Shown in pieces: positions 1-10,443 of a stretch of DNA of 27,506 bases (positions are counted from its first letter, which is position 1; each line of letters opens with the position of its first letter). A program made the position numbers and the translations under genes. This stretch comes from Sphaeroforma sirkka. Lineage: Eukaryota > Opisthokonta > Ichthyosporea > Ichthyophonida. A model generated the notes under the pieces. The model worked only from the letters and a program-made list of their open reading frames with translations, did not search any database and was not told the DNA's origin. The DNA lies in NCBI GenBank assembly GCA_001586965.3, contig LUCW03001647.1, positions 1 through 27,506 on the forward strand, written 5' to 3'.

Positions 1-318
1 ATCAATAAGTCTTTTCTTTTTTTAACTTTTCTTCAGATGGAACTTTATTTATATCAGCTAATGTATTAACGTGACTTACGTTATTATGTCTCCTTTACAA
101 ATTAGGCAAGTGGTCATGAACACTTAGTACTTCTAGTGAAAATTATTCAATAAAGAACAGCTAGAGAATTTGCGCCCTGTGTGATCGAGGATATTTAGGC
201 TCTTAACAAGAGGCGGTCCCGATCATTCTTACACAACTACCACTGCTAAATCCTAACTGACTAAATTGTTTTTAGTTTAATATAGTTTGAAACCTAGTAA
301 TTTCCATCGAAGTTTACA
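1..318 (+). repeat. 5' LTR of gypsy A (right part only)
   Basis: This stretch matches 7038-7355 almost base for base, so it is the right half of the 5' LTR; the left half lies outside the window. It ends in TTTACA, which pairs with the TGTA start of the 3' LTR at 6763. A polyadenylation signal AATAAA sits at 149-154. The same terminus appears in the minus-strand copy at 18417, which supports the boundary. Confidence 0.88.
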
Positions 319-397
319 TATTTTTCAGTTATTTAGTAGTTACAGTAGTGTACTGCTTCTAGACTGTCTGACATCGATTTACTATCCAGCAAATACT

Positions 398-2384
398 ATG
401 GCTAAGGGTACTTCTAAAGACAAGGGGGCCGCTAGCTCTAAGCCTGCTAAGCCTGCCGAGGTTCCTGAGGTCCTGTGGAAACACCTAGCCTATCTGGGTT
501 GAGCCTGCCGAGGATACTGTTGGGGAAGCAAATTCTGAGGTTGGTACAGAGGATTATTCTGAGGATGACTCGTCGGATCCTAAAGCCTTGGAAGAAGAGG
601 TATCTACTACCGCGGAAAAGGCTCGCCAGCGTCCGTGTAACACCTGGGAGTGAAGCTCAGGACCCCAGCTTGCCCCTGACCACGTGCCGTCAAATGTGGG
701 GATAAACGTCGAAGGCTGGAAAATTCGTGGATACGAATGTCGGGGGCATTATAACTCCACATCTAAAGGACACTCCAGCACAAATCCGGGTGAAAAGGAA
801 GTATTGGACCTGTCCGAAAATTTCGGTTTCGCCATCGATGGAGAAGCCATTCCATTCAGCTCAAATCTTGGGGCCGAAGCTGAGGACGCCATAACTCGAC
901 AACGAGTGGTTGGATCCTCTCAATCTCGACGCCAATTGAACCGCACTGAAGCGCTCTTGAAGGAGCTAGCGGCAGCAGCAGTTGTGGATCCCTCTATCGT
1001 GTCCCACTTGGCTGATATTCTTCCTATACCGAAGAAGAAGAAAAATTCGGGCCTGGTTTCGAACCCGAGACCAACTGGTTTACCAGCCAGTATGTTTACC
1101 ACTAAGCCAGTTACCACTGGCGAGAGATAATATTTCAAAATTTAATCTCTATAGCTCTGATGATCCTCTTGACAAACCTAACCCTGTCAGAGGATATGAT
1201 CGTATGGAACTCGATGAGGCTTACCATCCTTGTAATATCGACCCTCATTTGCCAACTAACCCTGGTATTCACGATTTTGGCAATCGCTACACCAGTACCT
1301 CGTTAGAGAGTTCCGCTCTAATCCTGAGGATGAGGAAGTGAGAACCAGACATACTCGTCTCAGGCTATTACGCTCTGGTATGCAAGTCCTTGAGGACCGT
1401 CTATTGAATGACTCTGACCTTGACGATAGGAAAGCGGATAACATTCGCTATCTAATCGATAACAAGAGAAAGGAAATAGACACCATCTTGGCACTAGCAG
1501 CCCGTAGCACTGGAGCATGAGCCTCGTGAACACTTAGAACCAAGCTTTATAAAGCAGCTAGGTAACGCGCAGGCTGAGGTCGATTTCTCTACTAATGAGA
1601 GTACAGTGGAGACACTGAAGGCCTTCGACCAACTTAAGGAGTCTGCCAGCCTTAGGGATAAGCAGATGATGAATGCCTTTATTCATTTCTGTGAGCCAGG
1701 TGAATGGCGAACTATCTTGAAAGGCTCATGAGCCCAACTGGAAAGCCCCTACCCTGGCACCAGTTGCGTGATAATATACTTAACACCTTTTTTTGAAGAT
1801 GCACGTGACCGTGAACTTCTAGAGTCTCGCAAAGTTCTTTGCGAACGATACCACTATTCGAGGTGCTCTAGCTCATATGACTCATATGAATACTCGGATG
1901 GGTGGTCGTACCTATACTGGCGAATATTTATTAATTTGTCAGATGATGGAGACTCTGGGAGCTAACCTCTTTAAGAAAGTCAATGATGACATCATCGCCT
2001 ATGGTGATTTGCGATCTATGCCTTGGTCTGTCTTTGAGAAGATAGTTCACGAGCATACCAATTCCTCTACTAGAGTACTTAGTACCACGAGCTACACCCA
2101 GCCCACTAAGCGAAACGCAGTAGAGACTAATACTGCGCGTAGTACTAAGAAACCTCGCACTACTACTGGAGGGGTACTGGCTCTACTTCTACCGAGCCGA
2201 AGGTGATAAGAAGGTGAGAGCGCCTTGCAAGAAGTGTGATTACAACCTCACAAAACGTAATGGCAAGTGGAATGGTAGACACGACCCTGTTAAGTGTGCA
2301 CCAGGCAAGCCAGATTTTGGACACTATATGAAAGAGTGTGCTACTTGCAAGGGGTACTAACGGTTGGCACAAAGAGGATTGCAA
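398..2384 (+). pseudogene. Gypsy A gag region (capsid/nucleocapsid), broken
   Basis: The first good ATG after the LTR is at 398 and opens a Lys/Ala/Pro-rich start (MAKGTSKDKG...). The region then holds several coding stretches whose composition fits a gag protein, including one of 148 aa at 684-1130. Near 2220-2360 there is a Cys/His cluster beginning CKKC that resembles a zinc-binding nucleocapsid segment, but it is not the usual CX2CX4HX4C knuckle. Position between LTR and protease is the main argument for gag; I could not match the capsid part to a named family. The region carries several breaks. Confidence 0.6.
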
Positions 2385-2424
2385 GGACTTACCAGACGTC
2401 CAAGTTAAGCACTGACAGTACCAT

Positions 2425-2968
2425 ATGTGCGCACTAGAGCAAGATTATGAGAAAATGTTCAATAAAATCTATACCAAAGGAGATGAACGTATCTTTCAAA
2501 CAGTTTTCGTAAATGGAGAAAAAGTTATGGCACTATTTGATCCAGGGGCTGAAGTCTCTGCTATCTCATGCCGAGTAGCCTACGCTACAGATATGGCTGT
2601 CCATAACAGAAACAACTGATTTAATCTTGGGAAATGGCAAAGTTACTACTTGCGAACAAGCCATTGACTATGCACACATAATGCTGTCAGGTAGAAGAGA
2701 AGTGAAGACTCACCTAATCGTTACTGACATGTCTCAGAAATACGATTTAATTATAGGTATGACTGATCTTCTCAGTTTAGGTATAACACTCACTGGTCTG
2801 CCTAATGGGCTAGACCCGAATAAAGATCAGTCAGATGATAATATGTTAAAGATACCTAAACCTCCGGAAGGTGAAGCAAAGGATATGATTCCGCACTTCA
2901 CCGATATAATTATGGACTTAATTATACAAAACAGGAAGATTGCAATAACTGACTGGTGTATGTTTTAA
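2425..2968 (+). pseudogene. Gypsy A retroviral-type aspartic protease region
   Basis: The region encodes a D-x-G-A type active-site strand (ALFDPGAEVSAIS, near 2530-2568) followed about 60 residues later by DLIIGMTDLLSLGI, which resembles the hydrophobic I-G-x-D-x-L second motif of retropepsins. In the family this enzyme cuts the Gag-Pol polyprotein. It lies between gag and RT as expected for Ty3/gypsy. The region is interrupted, so it is a fossil. Family assignment is firm from motif plus position. Confidence 0.75.
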
Positions 2969-3044
2969 GTTCTCTAATGGGTACGTTAGACTTGACTTAA
3001 CAAACGTCGACTTCTCTAAGTTAAAGTGTCCTTCACATAACTAC

Positions 3045-4260
3045 GTGAGTTGGAGACACAAAGGCGTTGTCAAAACCCAAATCGAAGATTGGTTAAAACA
3101 GGGTCTAATTGAAATCAATTATGATGCAACCCCAGTTAACTTAGCTCTCTTAGCGGTCGATCAATATAAATCTGATGGAACGTTTAGTAAAACAAGAGTA
3201 GTACTAGACCTGTCGCCAATCAACAAACTAATTCCGCAACATAGTTTTCCTTACCTAAGATAAGCGAGATACTACGCAAAATGGAGGTGCGACTATCTTT
3301 TCCAAGATAGACTTAAAAGCTGCATTCCATCAACTACAGATATATGAGCCTCATAGGAAATACTTTTCCTTTACTTGGCAAGGTAAGAAGTACCAGTTTA
3401 AAGGTGCACCTGAAGGCTTACACATGTTACCTTCTTTCTTCCAACAAGTTATGATGGAACTATTTGCGGACCTGTCGTATAACGTATCAGTCTATTTAGA
3501 TGATATAGTTGTCTTTACAAAGACAGCACATGAACATGCTAAACTCGTTAAAGAAGTCTTAAAGCGACTTAATCATGCTAAACTTAAGATTAACGAAGAC
3601 AAGTGTTCTTTTGCTAAAGATACTATACACTTACTTGGCTACAAAGTATCTGCAGCAGGGGTAGAAATTGATCCTGGCAAGAAACAGTTTCTGTTGGATT
3701 TATCAACACCAATTACTGGAAGAGATGTGAACTCTGTGTGTGGGTTTGTTAACTTCTTCTCGGATTCGGTACCGCATCTTTCTCATTACTTAAAGCCTTT
3801 CAGTCACCTACGGCTGCACAAAGGACCTTTGGGAAAGCTTTGGACTAAAGAATGTGATGATGCATTTAAACTAGTCAAAAGTAAAGTAATGGACGCACCC
3901 ATCATGCAGTACCCTGTGGATGGTGTCCCATTCAAGTAGCAACCGACGCTTCAGATCGAGCGGTAGGTGGAGTGCTTTACCAAACGATAAATGGTAAACC
4001 GCGCTACATACAATTCTTTAGCAAGAGTTATAATAAGAGTCAACGGAATTACCCTACCGTTAAACAAGAGCTCCTTGCTATAGTTACTGCGCTAAGACAG
4101 TTTAAAGACTACCTTTATGGAAGTTACTTTACTGTCGCCTGTGATCAAAGTCTCTAACATACTTAAAAGGTATGAACCCTGACTCACAGTTGGTGAGCCG
4201 CTGGCATGACATTATTGCCAAGTTCGCTTTTAATATAACACATACCAGGAATACATAACC
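3045..4260 (+). pseudogene. Gypsy A reverse transcriptase and RNase H region, broken
   Basis: RT features in order: a VVLDLSPINKLI segment with PQHSFPYL, then the catalytic YLDDIVVF box at 3493-3516, then the LGYKVSAAGVEIDPGK thumb-side region typical of Ty3/gypsy RT. RNase H follows, with GGVLYQTINGK, FFSKSYNKSQRNYPTVKQE (equivalent to the family's S-x-x-L...Y...E-L segment) and YFTVACDQ. The enzyme pair copies the element RNA to DNA and removes the RNA strand. The segment 3440-4260 is almost identical to the A2 fragment from 7356 on. Several breaks are present. Confidence 0.88.
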
Positions 4261-4271
4261 ATCTTCCTGAC

Positions 4272-4901
4272 ATGCTCTCTCGACTTGTGCCCGACTACCA
4301 GAAAACAGTCAAGGAGTTATTAGCAACCGATTGGATGCTAAATAAGAAATGGTTTAACCTCGCTCAATCACGATGGGGTCCATTTACTGTTGATATGTTC
4401 GCCGCAGAACATAACAAACAGGTTTCTGAATATAGGTCGTTGACTCATCCTAAAGGTGATGCATTTCAGCTTGACTTATCAAAGCATAATGCGTGGGCTA
4501 ATCCACGTTGTCAACTTATCGCACAGTTGTTAAATTATGTTAATATTACTAAATCTACCATTACGCTGTGTTGTCCCTTACGTAACTCCGACCCATGGAT
4601 ACGTGATTTAATTAATATGATTCAAGACGAACCTATTTATGTCGACCGTGAAACCGACACGTTCTTGTATCAGGGATCCTATTCTATTAAGAAGACACCT
4701 TGGAAACACACCATTGTTTGTCGCATCGGTCCTGCAGGTACCACTAAGTGGAAACCCTCAACCGAATTCTTAGCTAAACTAGAGGAGTCTAAAGAGTTTG
4801 AACAAAAGCTCAAGACTCGTACAACACATGCACCCAACAAGATTGCAGTCGAGGTAATGCCGATTGAAACGGCATTAGATCGTAAAAAAACATGGAACTA
4901 G
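4272..4901 (+). CDS. Gypsy A spacer domain between RNase H and integrase (DIRS-like)
   Basis: This 209-aa open segment begins LSRL, the end of the RNase H homology, and then carries a domain not usual in textbook Ty3 elements. Visible pattern: KKWFNLAQSRWGPFTVDMFA, then EHNKQVSEYRS, then DAFQLDLSKHNAWANP and RCQLIAQLLNYV. This resembles the segment after RNase H in DIRS/Pat retroelements (V-D-x-F-A ... N-x-Q ... D-A-x-x-x-D-W ... P-P-x-x-L-I), sometimes compared with Dam-like methylases. Function is unknown. Gypsy B has a related block near 11120-11250, so it is a shared inherited module. Resemblance to DIRS is from memory of the motif, not from a search. Confidence 0.55.
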   Translation: MLSRLVPDYQKTVKELLATDWMLNKKWFNLAQSRWGPFTVDMFAAEHNKQVSEYRSLTHPKGDAFQLDLSKHNAWANPRCQLIAQLLNYVNITKSTITLCCPLRNSDPWIRDLINMIQDEPIYVDRETDTFLYQGSYSIKKTPWKHTIVCRIGPAGTTKWKPSTEFLAKLEESKEFEQKLKTRTTHAPNKIAVEVMPIETALDRKKTWN

Positions 4902-6634
4902 CTAAGGCCATGGATCAAAGACTCAAAACTCTAAGAGAACCTGAAGCTCGCACTCAACTACTTAAAGCGCTGCTTAAAGAACAGCCAGGAGTTGCGAAAC
5001 AACTGAAGAAGATACTTCAACAATCCAATGTTGTCAATTATGTATCTCAGGACTCTACCCCTCCTGATACTGAGGTTGCCCTTTCCAACAGGACTATGGT
5101 TCATCCAGCCAGCGTTACGCAGAATCTGACTGACTTAGAGGAGCTCGAAAGTAGAGTTAAAATTATACATAATTTAACGCATCGAGCATATGAGCATACT
5201 TATAAAATGGCCATTCGTGCAGGGCTTGATCACCCGGCGCTGAAAGAAACCATACGTGAAGTATACCGACGCTGTACTGATTGTGAAAAGAACCAGATCA
5301 AGCGATACGGTTGGGCACCCCTAAAAAGTGTGACAGAAGACCAACCGATGCGCCGAGTCATAGTCGATTTGGTTAAACTCCCGCGATCCAAGCATACTGG
5401 CGATGTATATATCTGTCATTTCTTATGTGTGGCTTCGGGCTATTACTTGCTTTATGCAATACCGAACAAACGTCCACAAACAGTGGCAGAATTATGCTAT
5501 CACGTCTTTAATGACTTCGGTTTCCCCCGAGTACTATGTCCTGATAACGGTAGTGAGGTTTGTACCGACGTAATGGAGGCACTTATACTCGTATCAGGCA
5601 TGACCCATAGGCGTGGTGTTCCTTACAAACCTCAAACGCAGGGTGCAAATGAGACACGTCATAGAGAACTTAAGAAACTCTTGCGTACCGCACTAGACGA
5701 CGTTGAGGATATGTGGCCTTATCATTTGAAATGGGTTCAGACTCAAATGAATAACTGCATGAATCCTCAAACTGGAACACTCCCGTTTCACTATTTCTTT
5801 GGCCGCTATAGTGAATTACAAGCAACGTTTGATAAAACTGCGCCCGAGAAACACGCTACCCCGTGGCTACAAAAGATCGAGCATATGCAGAACGTTGTTT
5901 ACCCCTGTTTACTCGAGCACAAGAATCGCGTCCTACTTAAAGCGTATGACCGATGGAATAACACTAAGAACATTGTTCAGTTCAAAGTCGGCGATTACGT
6001 TAACATTATAAATCGAAACGCCAACGTTACCGAACTCTCTTCTAAGACGATAGGACCTTTTGTTATTTCCTACCATGATGAGAAGAGTGATACTTACGAA
6101 GTGAATAACATTGATGGTACTAGCGCAACCAATCTAGGCACTCACCGTATCCCTACCTCCGAACTCTCATTCGCTCGCTCATTTGATTCTGATATACCAG
6201 TTATGGAGTCACAAGTCAAAGATATAATTGATAAAACATCCGAAGACGGTTACACTTACTACAAGACCCGTTTCATGGATGGGACAGTAGCTTGGCTAAC
6301 CTCCGATGCATTTCGTGAATCTCGCGACTTTCTTCGTATCTTTAATAAGAAATGGAATAAGCGTTTACATAAGAACACACGAGATAAACGAAAAGGGTTT
6401 CCTCAGGTGACTACAAACCCTGACGGATCTGAAATTCCCTATTTGCCACCTACTTCCTACGTGACTAAACTTTCTGATCTGCTTACCAACAGTGCAGAAA
6501 ATTGTTCAAACTTACTTACTAATGAAGAACAGCCTTTGGCTATTACCTTACCAAATAATAAACGTAAGGCGCCTACATCGGAAATGGTTACTGGACCAAA
6601 TACTAAACGACATAGAGTACAACATGAGTCTTGA
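4892..6634 (+). CDS. Gypsy A integrase with GPF module and chromodomain-like tail
   Basis: This 580-aa open frame carries a Lys-rich linker (about 1-90), an HHCC zinc-binding module (H93, H97, C128, C131), and a DD35E core with D159, D218 (CPDNGSE) and E254 (GANETRHREL). Exactly 35 residues separate the last two, as the family requires. A VGDYV...KTIGPF segment (about 366-390) matches the GPY/F module, and residues about 437-490 (QVKDIIDKTSEDGYTYYKTR...W...FNKKW) resemble a chromodomain. Integrases of this type insert the cDNA into the genome, and chromodomain tails can steer insertion to particular chromatin. It overlaps the spacer frame slightly in a different register. The chromodomain call is less certain than the integrase call. 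Confidence 0.88.
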   Translation: MELAKAMDQRLKTLREPEARTQLLKALLKEQPGVAKQLKKILQQSNVVNYVSQDSTPPDTEVALSNRTMVHPASVTQNLTDLEELESRVKIIHNLTHRAYEHTYKMAIRAGLDHPALKETIREVYRRCTDCEKNQIKRYGWAPLKSVTEDQPMRRVIVDLVKLPRSKHTGDVYICHFLCVASGYYLLYAIPNKRPQTVAELCYHVFNDFGFPRVLCPDNGSEVCTDVMEALILVSGMTHRRGVPYKPQTQGANETRHRELKKLLRTALDDVEDMWPYHLKWVQTQMNNCMNPQTGTLPFHYFFGRYSELQATFDKTAPEKHATPWLQKIEHMQNVVYPCLLEHKNRVLLKAYDRWNNTKNIVQFKVGDYVNIINRNANVTELSSKTIGPFVISYHDEKSDTYEVNNIDGTSATNLGTHRIPTSELSFARSFDSDIPVMESQVKDIIDKTSEDGYTYYKTRFMDGTVAWLTSDAFRESRDFLRIFNKKWNKRLHKNTRDKRKGFPQVTTNPDGSEIPYLPPTSYVTKLSDLLTNSAENCSNLLTNEEQPLAITLPNNKRKAPTSEMVTGPNTKRHRVQHES

Positions 6635-6750
6635 ACTCGTACATATAGGCACATACTTACTCGATAAGTCATGACCGAAACCGTTTTTTACTTTGGTTTT
6701 CGCTTTACCAACTAGATCGTATCTTAACGTACGTTCGTAGTTCTAAAAGC

Positions 6751-6762
6751 TACTGGGGGCTA
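6751..6762 (+). other. Putative polypurine tract of gypsy A
   Basis: A G-rich stretch (tactgggggc) sits just before the 3' LTR start TGTAGAAA at 6763, where plus-strand priming occurs in LTR elements. It is short and not purely purine, so this rests mostly on position. Confidence 0.4.
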
Positions 6763-7355
6763 TGTAGAAATACGGCCTCCGGTCAGTCTAAAATATCAAG
6801 ATCAATTGAGATACTACATTGGTTTTATTTGTATTTTAAATAATTTAGTACAAGCTCTTTTTCCAATATTTCCAAAGTGTTCTAAATTCACTTTGATGGC
6901 TCCAATAGCCTGAGTATTTGGTATGACTCATCTACTTGGACCTATTTGAGACATTAGTAGATGTAGGATATTATAAACTAAATTTTATAATCTCCGAACT
7001 ACTACTTATAGATTTTGGTCCTCCCGCCAATCTCCAAAATCCAATAAGTCTTTTCTTTTTTTAACTTTTCTTCAGATGGAACTTTATTTATATCAGCTAA
7101 TGTATTAACGTGACTTACGTTATTATGTCTATTTACAAATTAGGCAAGTGGTCATGAACACTTAGTACTTCTAGTGAAAATTATTCAATAAAGAACAGCT
7201 AGAGGTACGCCCTGTGTGATCGAGGATATTTAGGCTCTTAACAAGAGGCAGTCCCGATCATTCTTACACAAGCTACCACTGCTAAATCCTAACTGACTAA
7301 ATTGTATTTTAGTTTAATATAGTTTGAAACCTAGTAATTTCCTTCGAAGTTTACA
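6763..7355 (+). repeat. 3' LTR of gypsy A
   Basis: This 593-bp LTR starts TGTAGAAATACGG and ends GAAGTTTACA, giving short TGTA...TACA inverted ends. Its right 318 bp match the window start. A near full-length reverse copy lies at 18417-19013, which fixes both termini independently. It includes a TATTTATA element at 7085-7092 and AATAAA at 7187-7192. The DNA right after it is not unique sequence but the middle of another gypsy A copy. Confidence 0.88.
7085..7192 (+). promoter_or_regulatory. TATA-like box and polyadenylation signal in gypsy A LTR
   Basis: TATTTATA at 7085-7092 is the best TATA candidate and AATAAA at 7187-7192 the best polyadenylation signal. Their order and spacing of about 95 bp would define a normal U3-R-U5 layout. 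The matching AATAAA in the 5' LTR is at 149-154. Confidence 0.45.
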
Positions 7356-9526
7356 CTTCCAACAAGTTATGATGGAACTATTTGCGGACCTGTCGTATAA
7401 CGTATCAGTCTATTTAGATGATATAGTTGTCTTTACAAAGACAGCACATGAACATGCTAAACTCGTTAAAGAAGTCTTAAAGCGACTTAATCATGCTAAA
7501 CTTAAGATTGACGAAGACAAGTGTTCTTTTGCTAAAGATACTATACACTTACTTGGCTACAAAGTATCTGCAGCAGGGGTAGAAATTGATCCTGGCAAGA
7601 AACAGTTTCTGTTGGATTTATCAACACCAATTACTGGAAGAGATGTGAACTCTGTGTGTGGGTTTGTTAACTTCTTCTCGGATTCGGTACCGCATCTTTC
7701 TCATTACTTAAAGCCTTTCAGTCACCTACGGCTGCACAAAGGACCTTTGGGAAAGCTTTGGACTAAAGAATGTGATGATGCATTTAAACTAGTCAAAAGT
7801 AAAGTAATGGACGCACCCATCATGCAGTACCCTGTGGATGGTGTCCCATTCCAAGTAGCAACCGACGCTTCAGATCGAGCGGTAGGTGGAGTGCTTTACC
7901 AAACGATAAATGGTAAACCGCGCTACATACAATTCTTTAGCAAGAGTTATAATAAGAGTCAACGGAATTACCCTACCGTTAAACAAGAGCTCCTTGCTAT
8001 AGTTACTGCGCTAAGACAGTTTAAAGACTACCTTTATGGAAGTTACTTTACTGTCGCCTGTGATCAAAAGTCTCTAACATACTTAAAAGGTATGAACCCT
8101 GACTCACAGTTGGTGAGCCGCTGGCATGACATTATTGCCAAGTTCGCTTTTAATATAACACACATACCAGGAATACATAACCATCTTCCTGACATGCTCT
8201 CTCGACTTGTGCCCGACTACCAGAAAACAGTCAAGGAGTTATTAGCAACCGATTGGATGCTAAATAAGAAATGGTTTAACCTCGCTCAATCACGATGGGG
8301 TCCATTTACTGTTGATATGTTCGCCGCAGAACATAACAAACAGGTTTCTGAATATAGGTCGTTGACTCATCCTAAAGGTGATGCATTTCAGCTTGACTTA
8401 TCAAAGCATAATGCGTGGGCTAATCCACGTTGTCAACTTATCGCACAGTTGTTAAATTATGTTAATATTACTAAATCTACCATTACGCTGTGTTGTCCCT
8501 TACGTAACTCCGACCCATGGATACGTGATTTAATTAATATGATTCAAGACGAACCTATTTATGTCGACCGTGAAACCGACACGTTCTTGTATCAGGGATC
8601 CTATTCTATTAAGAAGACACCTTGGAAACACACCATTGTTTGTCGCATCGGTCCTGCAGGTACCACTAAGTGGAAACCCTCAACCGAATTCTTAGCTAAA
8701 CTAGAGGAGTCTAAAGAGTTTGAACAAAAGCTCAAGACTCGTACAACACATGCACCCAACAAGATTGCAGTCGAGGTAATGCCGATTGAAACGGCATTAG
8801 ATCGTAAAAACATGGAACTAGCTAAGGCCATGGATCAAAGACTCAAAACTCTAAGAGAACCTGAAGCTCGCACTCAACTACTTAAAGCGCTGCTTAAAGA
8901 ACAGCCAGGAGTTGCGAAACAACTGAAGAAGATACTTCAACAATCCAATGTTGTCAATTATGTATCTCAGGACTCTACCCCTCCTGATACTGAGGTTGCC
9001 CTTTCCAACAGGACTATGGTTCATCCAGCCAGCGTTACGCAGAATCTGACTGACTTAGAGGAGCTCGAAAGTAGAGTTAAAATTATACATAATTTAACGC
9101 ATCGAGCATATGAGCATACTTATAAAATGGCCATTCGTGCAGGGCTTGATCACCCGGCGCTGAAAGAAACCATACGTGAAGTATACCGACGCTGTACTGA
9201 TTGTGAAAAGAACCAGATCAAGCGATACGGTTGGGCACCCCTAAAAAGTGTGACAGAAGACCAACCGATGCGCCGAGTCATAGTCGATTTGGTTAAACTC
9301 CCGCGATCCAAGCATACTGGCGATGTATATATCTGTCATTTCTTATGTGTGGCTTCGGGCTATTACTTGCTTTATGCAATACCGAACAAACGTCCACAAA
9401 CAGTGGCAGAATTATGCTATCACGTCTTTAATGACTTCGGTTTCCCCCGAGTACTATGTCCTGATAACGGTAGTGAGTTTTGTACCGACGTAATGGAGGC
9501 ACTTACACTCGTATCAGGCATGACCG
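7356..9526 (+). mobile_element. A2: second gypsy A copy, fragment from mid-RT to mid-integrase
   Basis: This block is nearly identical to 3440-5606 of gypsy A, with only a few base differences, and in the same orientation. It begins exactly at the last base of the gypsy A 3' LTR and ends inside the integrase core, where a short filler and a copia LTR remnant follow. The simplest reading is that gypsy A inserted into another copy of its own family and A2 is the right-hand flank of that target. An internally deleted tandem copy sharing the LTR is the alternative. High similarity means the two copies separated recently. Confidence 0.85.
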
Positions 9527-9573
9527 ATATGTTCTGTAGAAAAATCATATTGTCAAAGGTGAATGATGTTTAA
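7370..9573 (+). CDS. A2 pol fragment: RT, RNase H, spacer domain, part of integrase
   Basis: One open frame runs from RT through RNase H, the spacer domain and into integrase. Visible in order: YLDDIVVFT of RT; VATDASDRAVGGVLY of RNase H with TVACDQKSL; LPDMLSRL; the WFN...VDMFA...NKQ spacer domain (about 8270-8600); the HHCC module with CTDCEKNQ; and the first catalytic Asp (VIVDLVKL) with CPDNGSEF. The frame is open upstream to 7324, but that start is a TTG inside the LTR; the first ATG is at 7370. The last residues, after 9526, are read from the neighbouring copia LTR. It is a fragment lacking both element ends, so a fossil despite its open frame. Confidence 0.82.
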
Positions 9574-9986
9574 GTGTTGGACTCAGACCTAGTCCATCGA
9601 GGAACCACTTATCTAAGTATGTTTTTGTATGTTGTGTTTACGAATATGTTTCGTAGGCCGATTACGTGCGCGGTCTATTTTTAGATTCCATCTCTAAAAA
9701 TACAAACACAATTTCTTCAAATACACTTAAACTTCTAAGACTCATAACTCAATGAATATTCACTCAAACAACTTGAATAAGGTGTCATATGAAAGGAAAA
9801 AGCATTTCCTATCAAATGACACCTGTAAAAAAATTACACATTTAATAGGTCAAATACAATCGGCCTACGAAACACATTCGTAAACACAACATACAAAAAC
9901 ATACTTAAATAAGTGGTTCCTCGATGGACTAGGTCTGAGTCCAACACTTAAACATCATTCACCTTTGACAATATGATTTTTCTACA
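9535..9986. repeat. Palindromic copia-family LTR remnant (129-bp inverted ends)
   Basis: The left arm 9535-9663 (TGTAGAAAAATCATATTG...GGCCGATT) and right arm 9858-9986 are reverse complements with only about two mismatches. The middle (9664-9857) is ordinary LTR sequence in the orientation of the right arm. So one end of a normal copia LTR (as at 11649-12191) is replaced by an inverted copy of the other end. No target duplication flanks it. It joins A2 to gypsy B. Confidence 0.87.
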
Positions 9987-10443
9987 GTCGTCGGTGCGTG
10001 GAAAGAAATACTGTACCATTGTAGATCTTGGCCGGGGCTTCTGCCAGCTCAAGGTGGCGGAAAGCTCGTAGCACTTACTGACGTTCTGGACCGCTTGGGG
10101 CAAGCACACGTTTGTAGGCATGCCGTTCGGTATCAAGCCGGCGTCTTGGGTTATACAGCAGAGGATGAAACATGCCTTTCAGAGCGTTGACGGACTCAAA
10201 ACCTACATTGACGATATGGGCGTCGGTGACAATGATCCCAAGAAGATTGGAAGAGTATTCGGGCGTTAATTGCGGCATGTAAGAAGCACAGCGTCAAGCT
10301 GAACTTAAAGAAGTGCTGCTTTGGTTTCCCCGACCGCCCGGTTCTAGCGTTGGGACGACTAGTAGACGAGAAAGGGTATTCTATTAGTGAGGATATGATG
10401 GAAGCTATCTTGCGCATGCCTCCACCCACGGACAAGGATCTGC

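Larger units (their letters stand above)
1..7355 (+). mobile_element. Gypsy A: nearly full-length Ty3/gypsy LTR retrotransposon
   Basis: The parts, in order, are 5' LTR (cut by the window start), gag, aspartic protease, reverse transcriptase, RNase H, a spacer domain, integrase with a chromodomain-like tail, and 3' LTR. Protease-RT-RNase H-integrase is the Ty3/gypsy order, and the GPF motif plus chromo-like tail point to a chromovirus-type lineage. The two LTR copies differ at only about ten places over the shared 318 bp, so the insertion looks fairly recent. The internal region is broken, with on the order of ten interruptions, mostly in the gag to RNase H part; the integrase part is a long open frame. 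No obvious tRNA primer-binding site follows the 5' LTR. A second gypsy A fragment continues directly after the 3' LTR. Confidence 0.93.

Noticed and set aside
7324-7369. An open stretch reading into A2 RT from inside the gypsy A LTR, as if the LTR supplied a start codon
   Set aside because: The apparent start is a TTG, not an ATG. The reading is an accident of the LTR-RT junction; the first ATG is at 7370.
9535-9986. A MITE or foldback DNA transposon, based on the 129-bp terminal inverted repeats
   Set aside because: Both arms and the centre match the copia LTR, there is no target duplication, and no transposase-related ends are visible.
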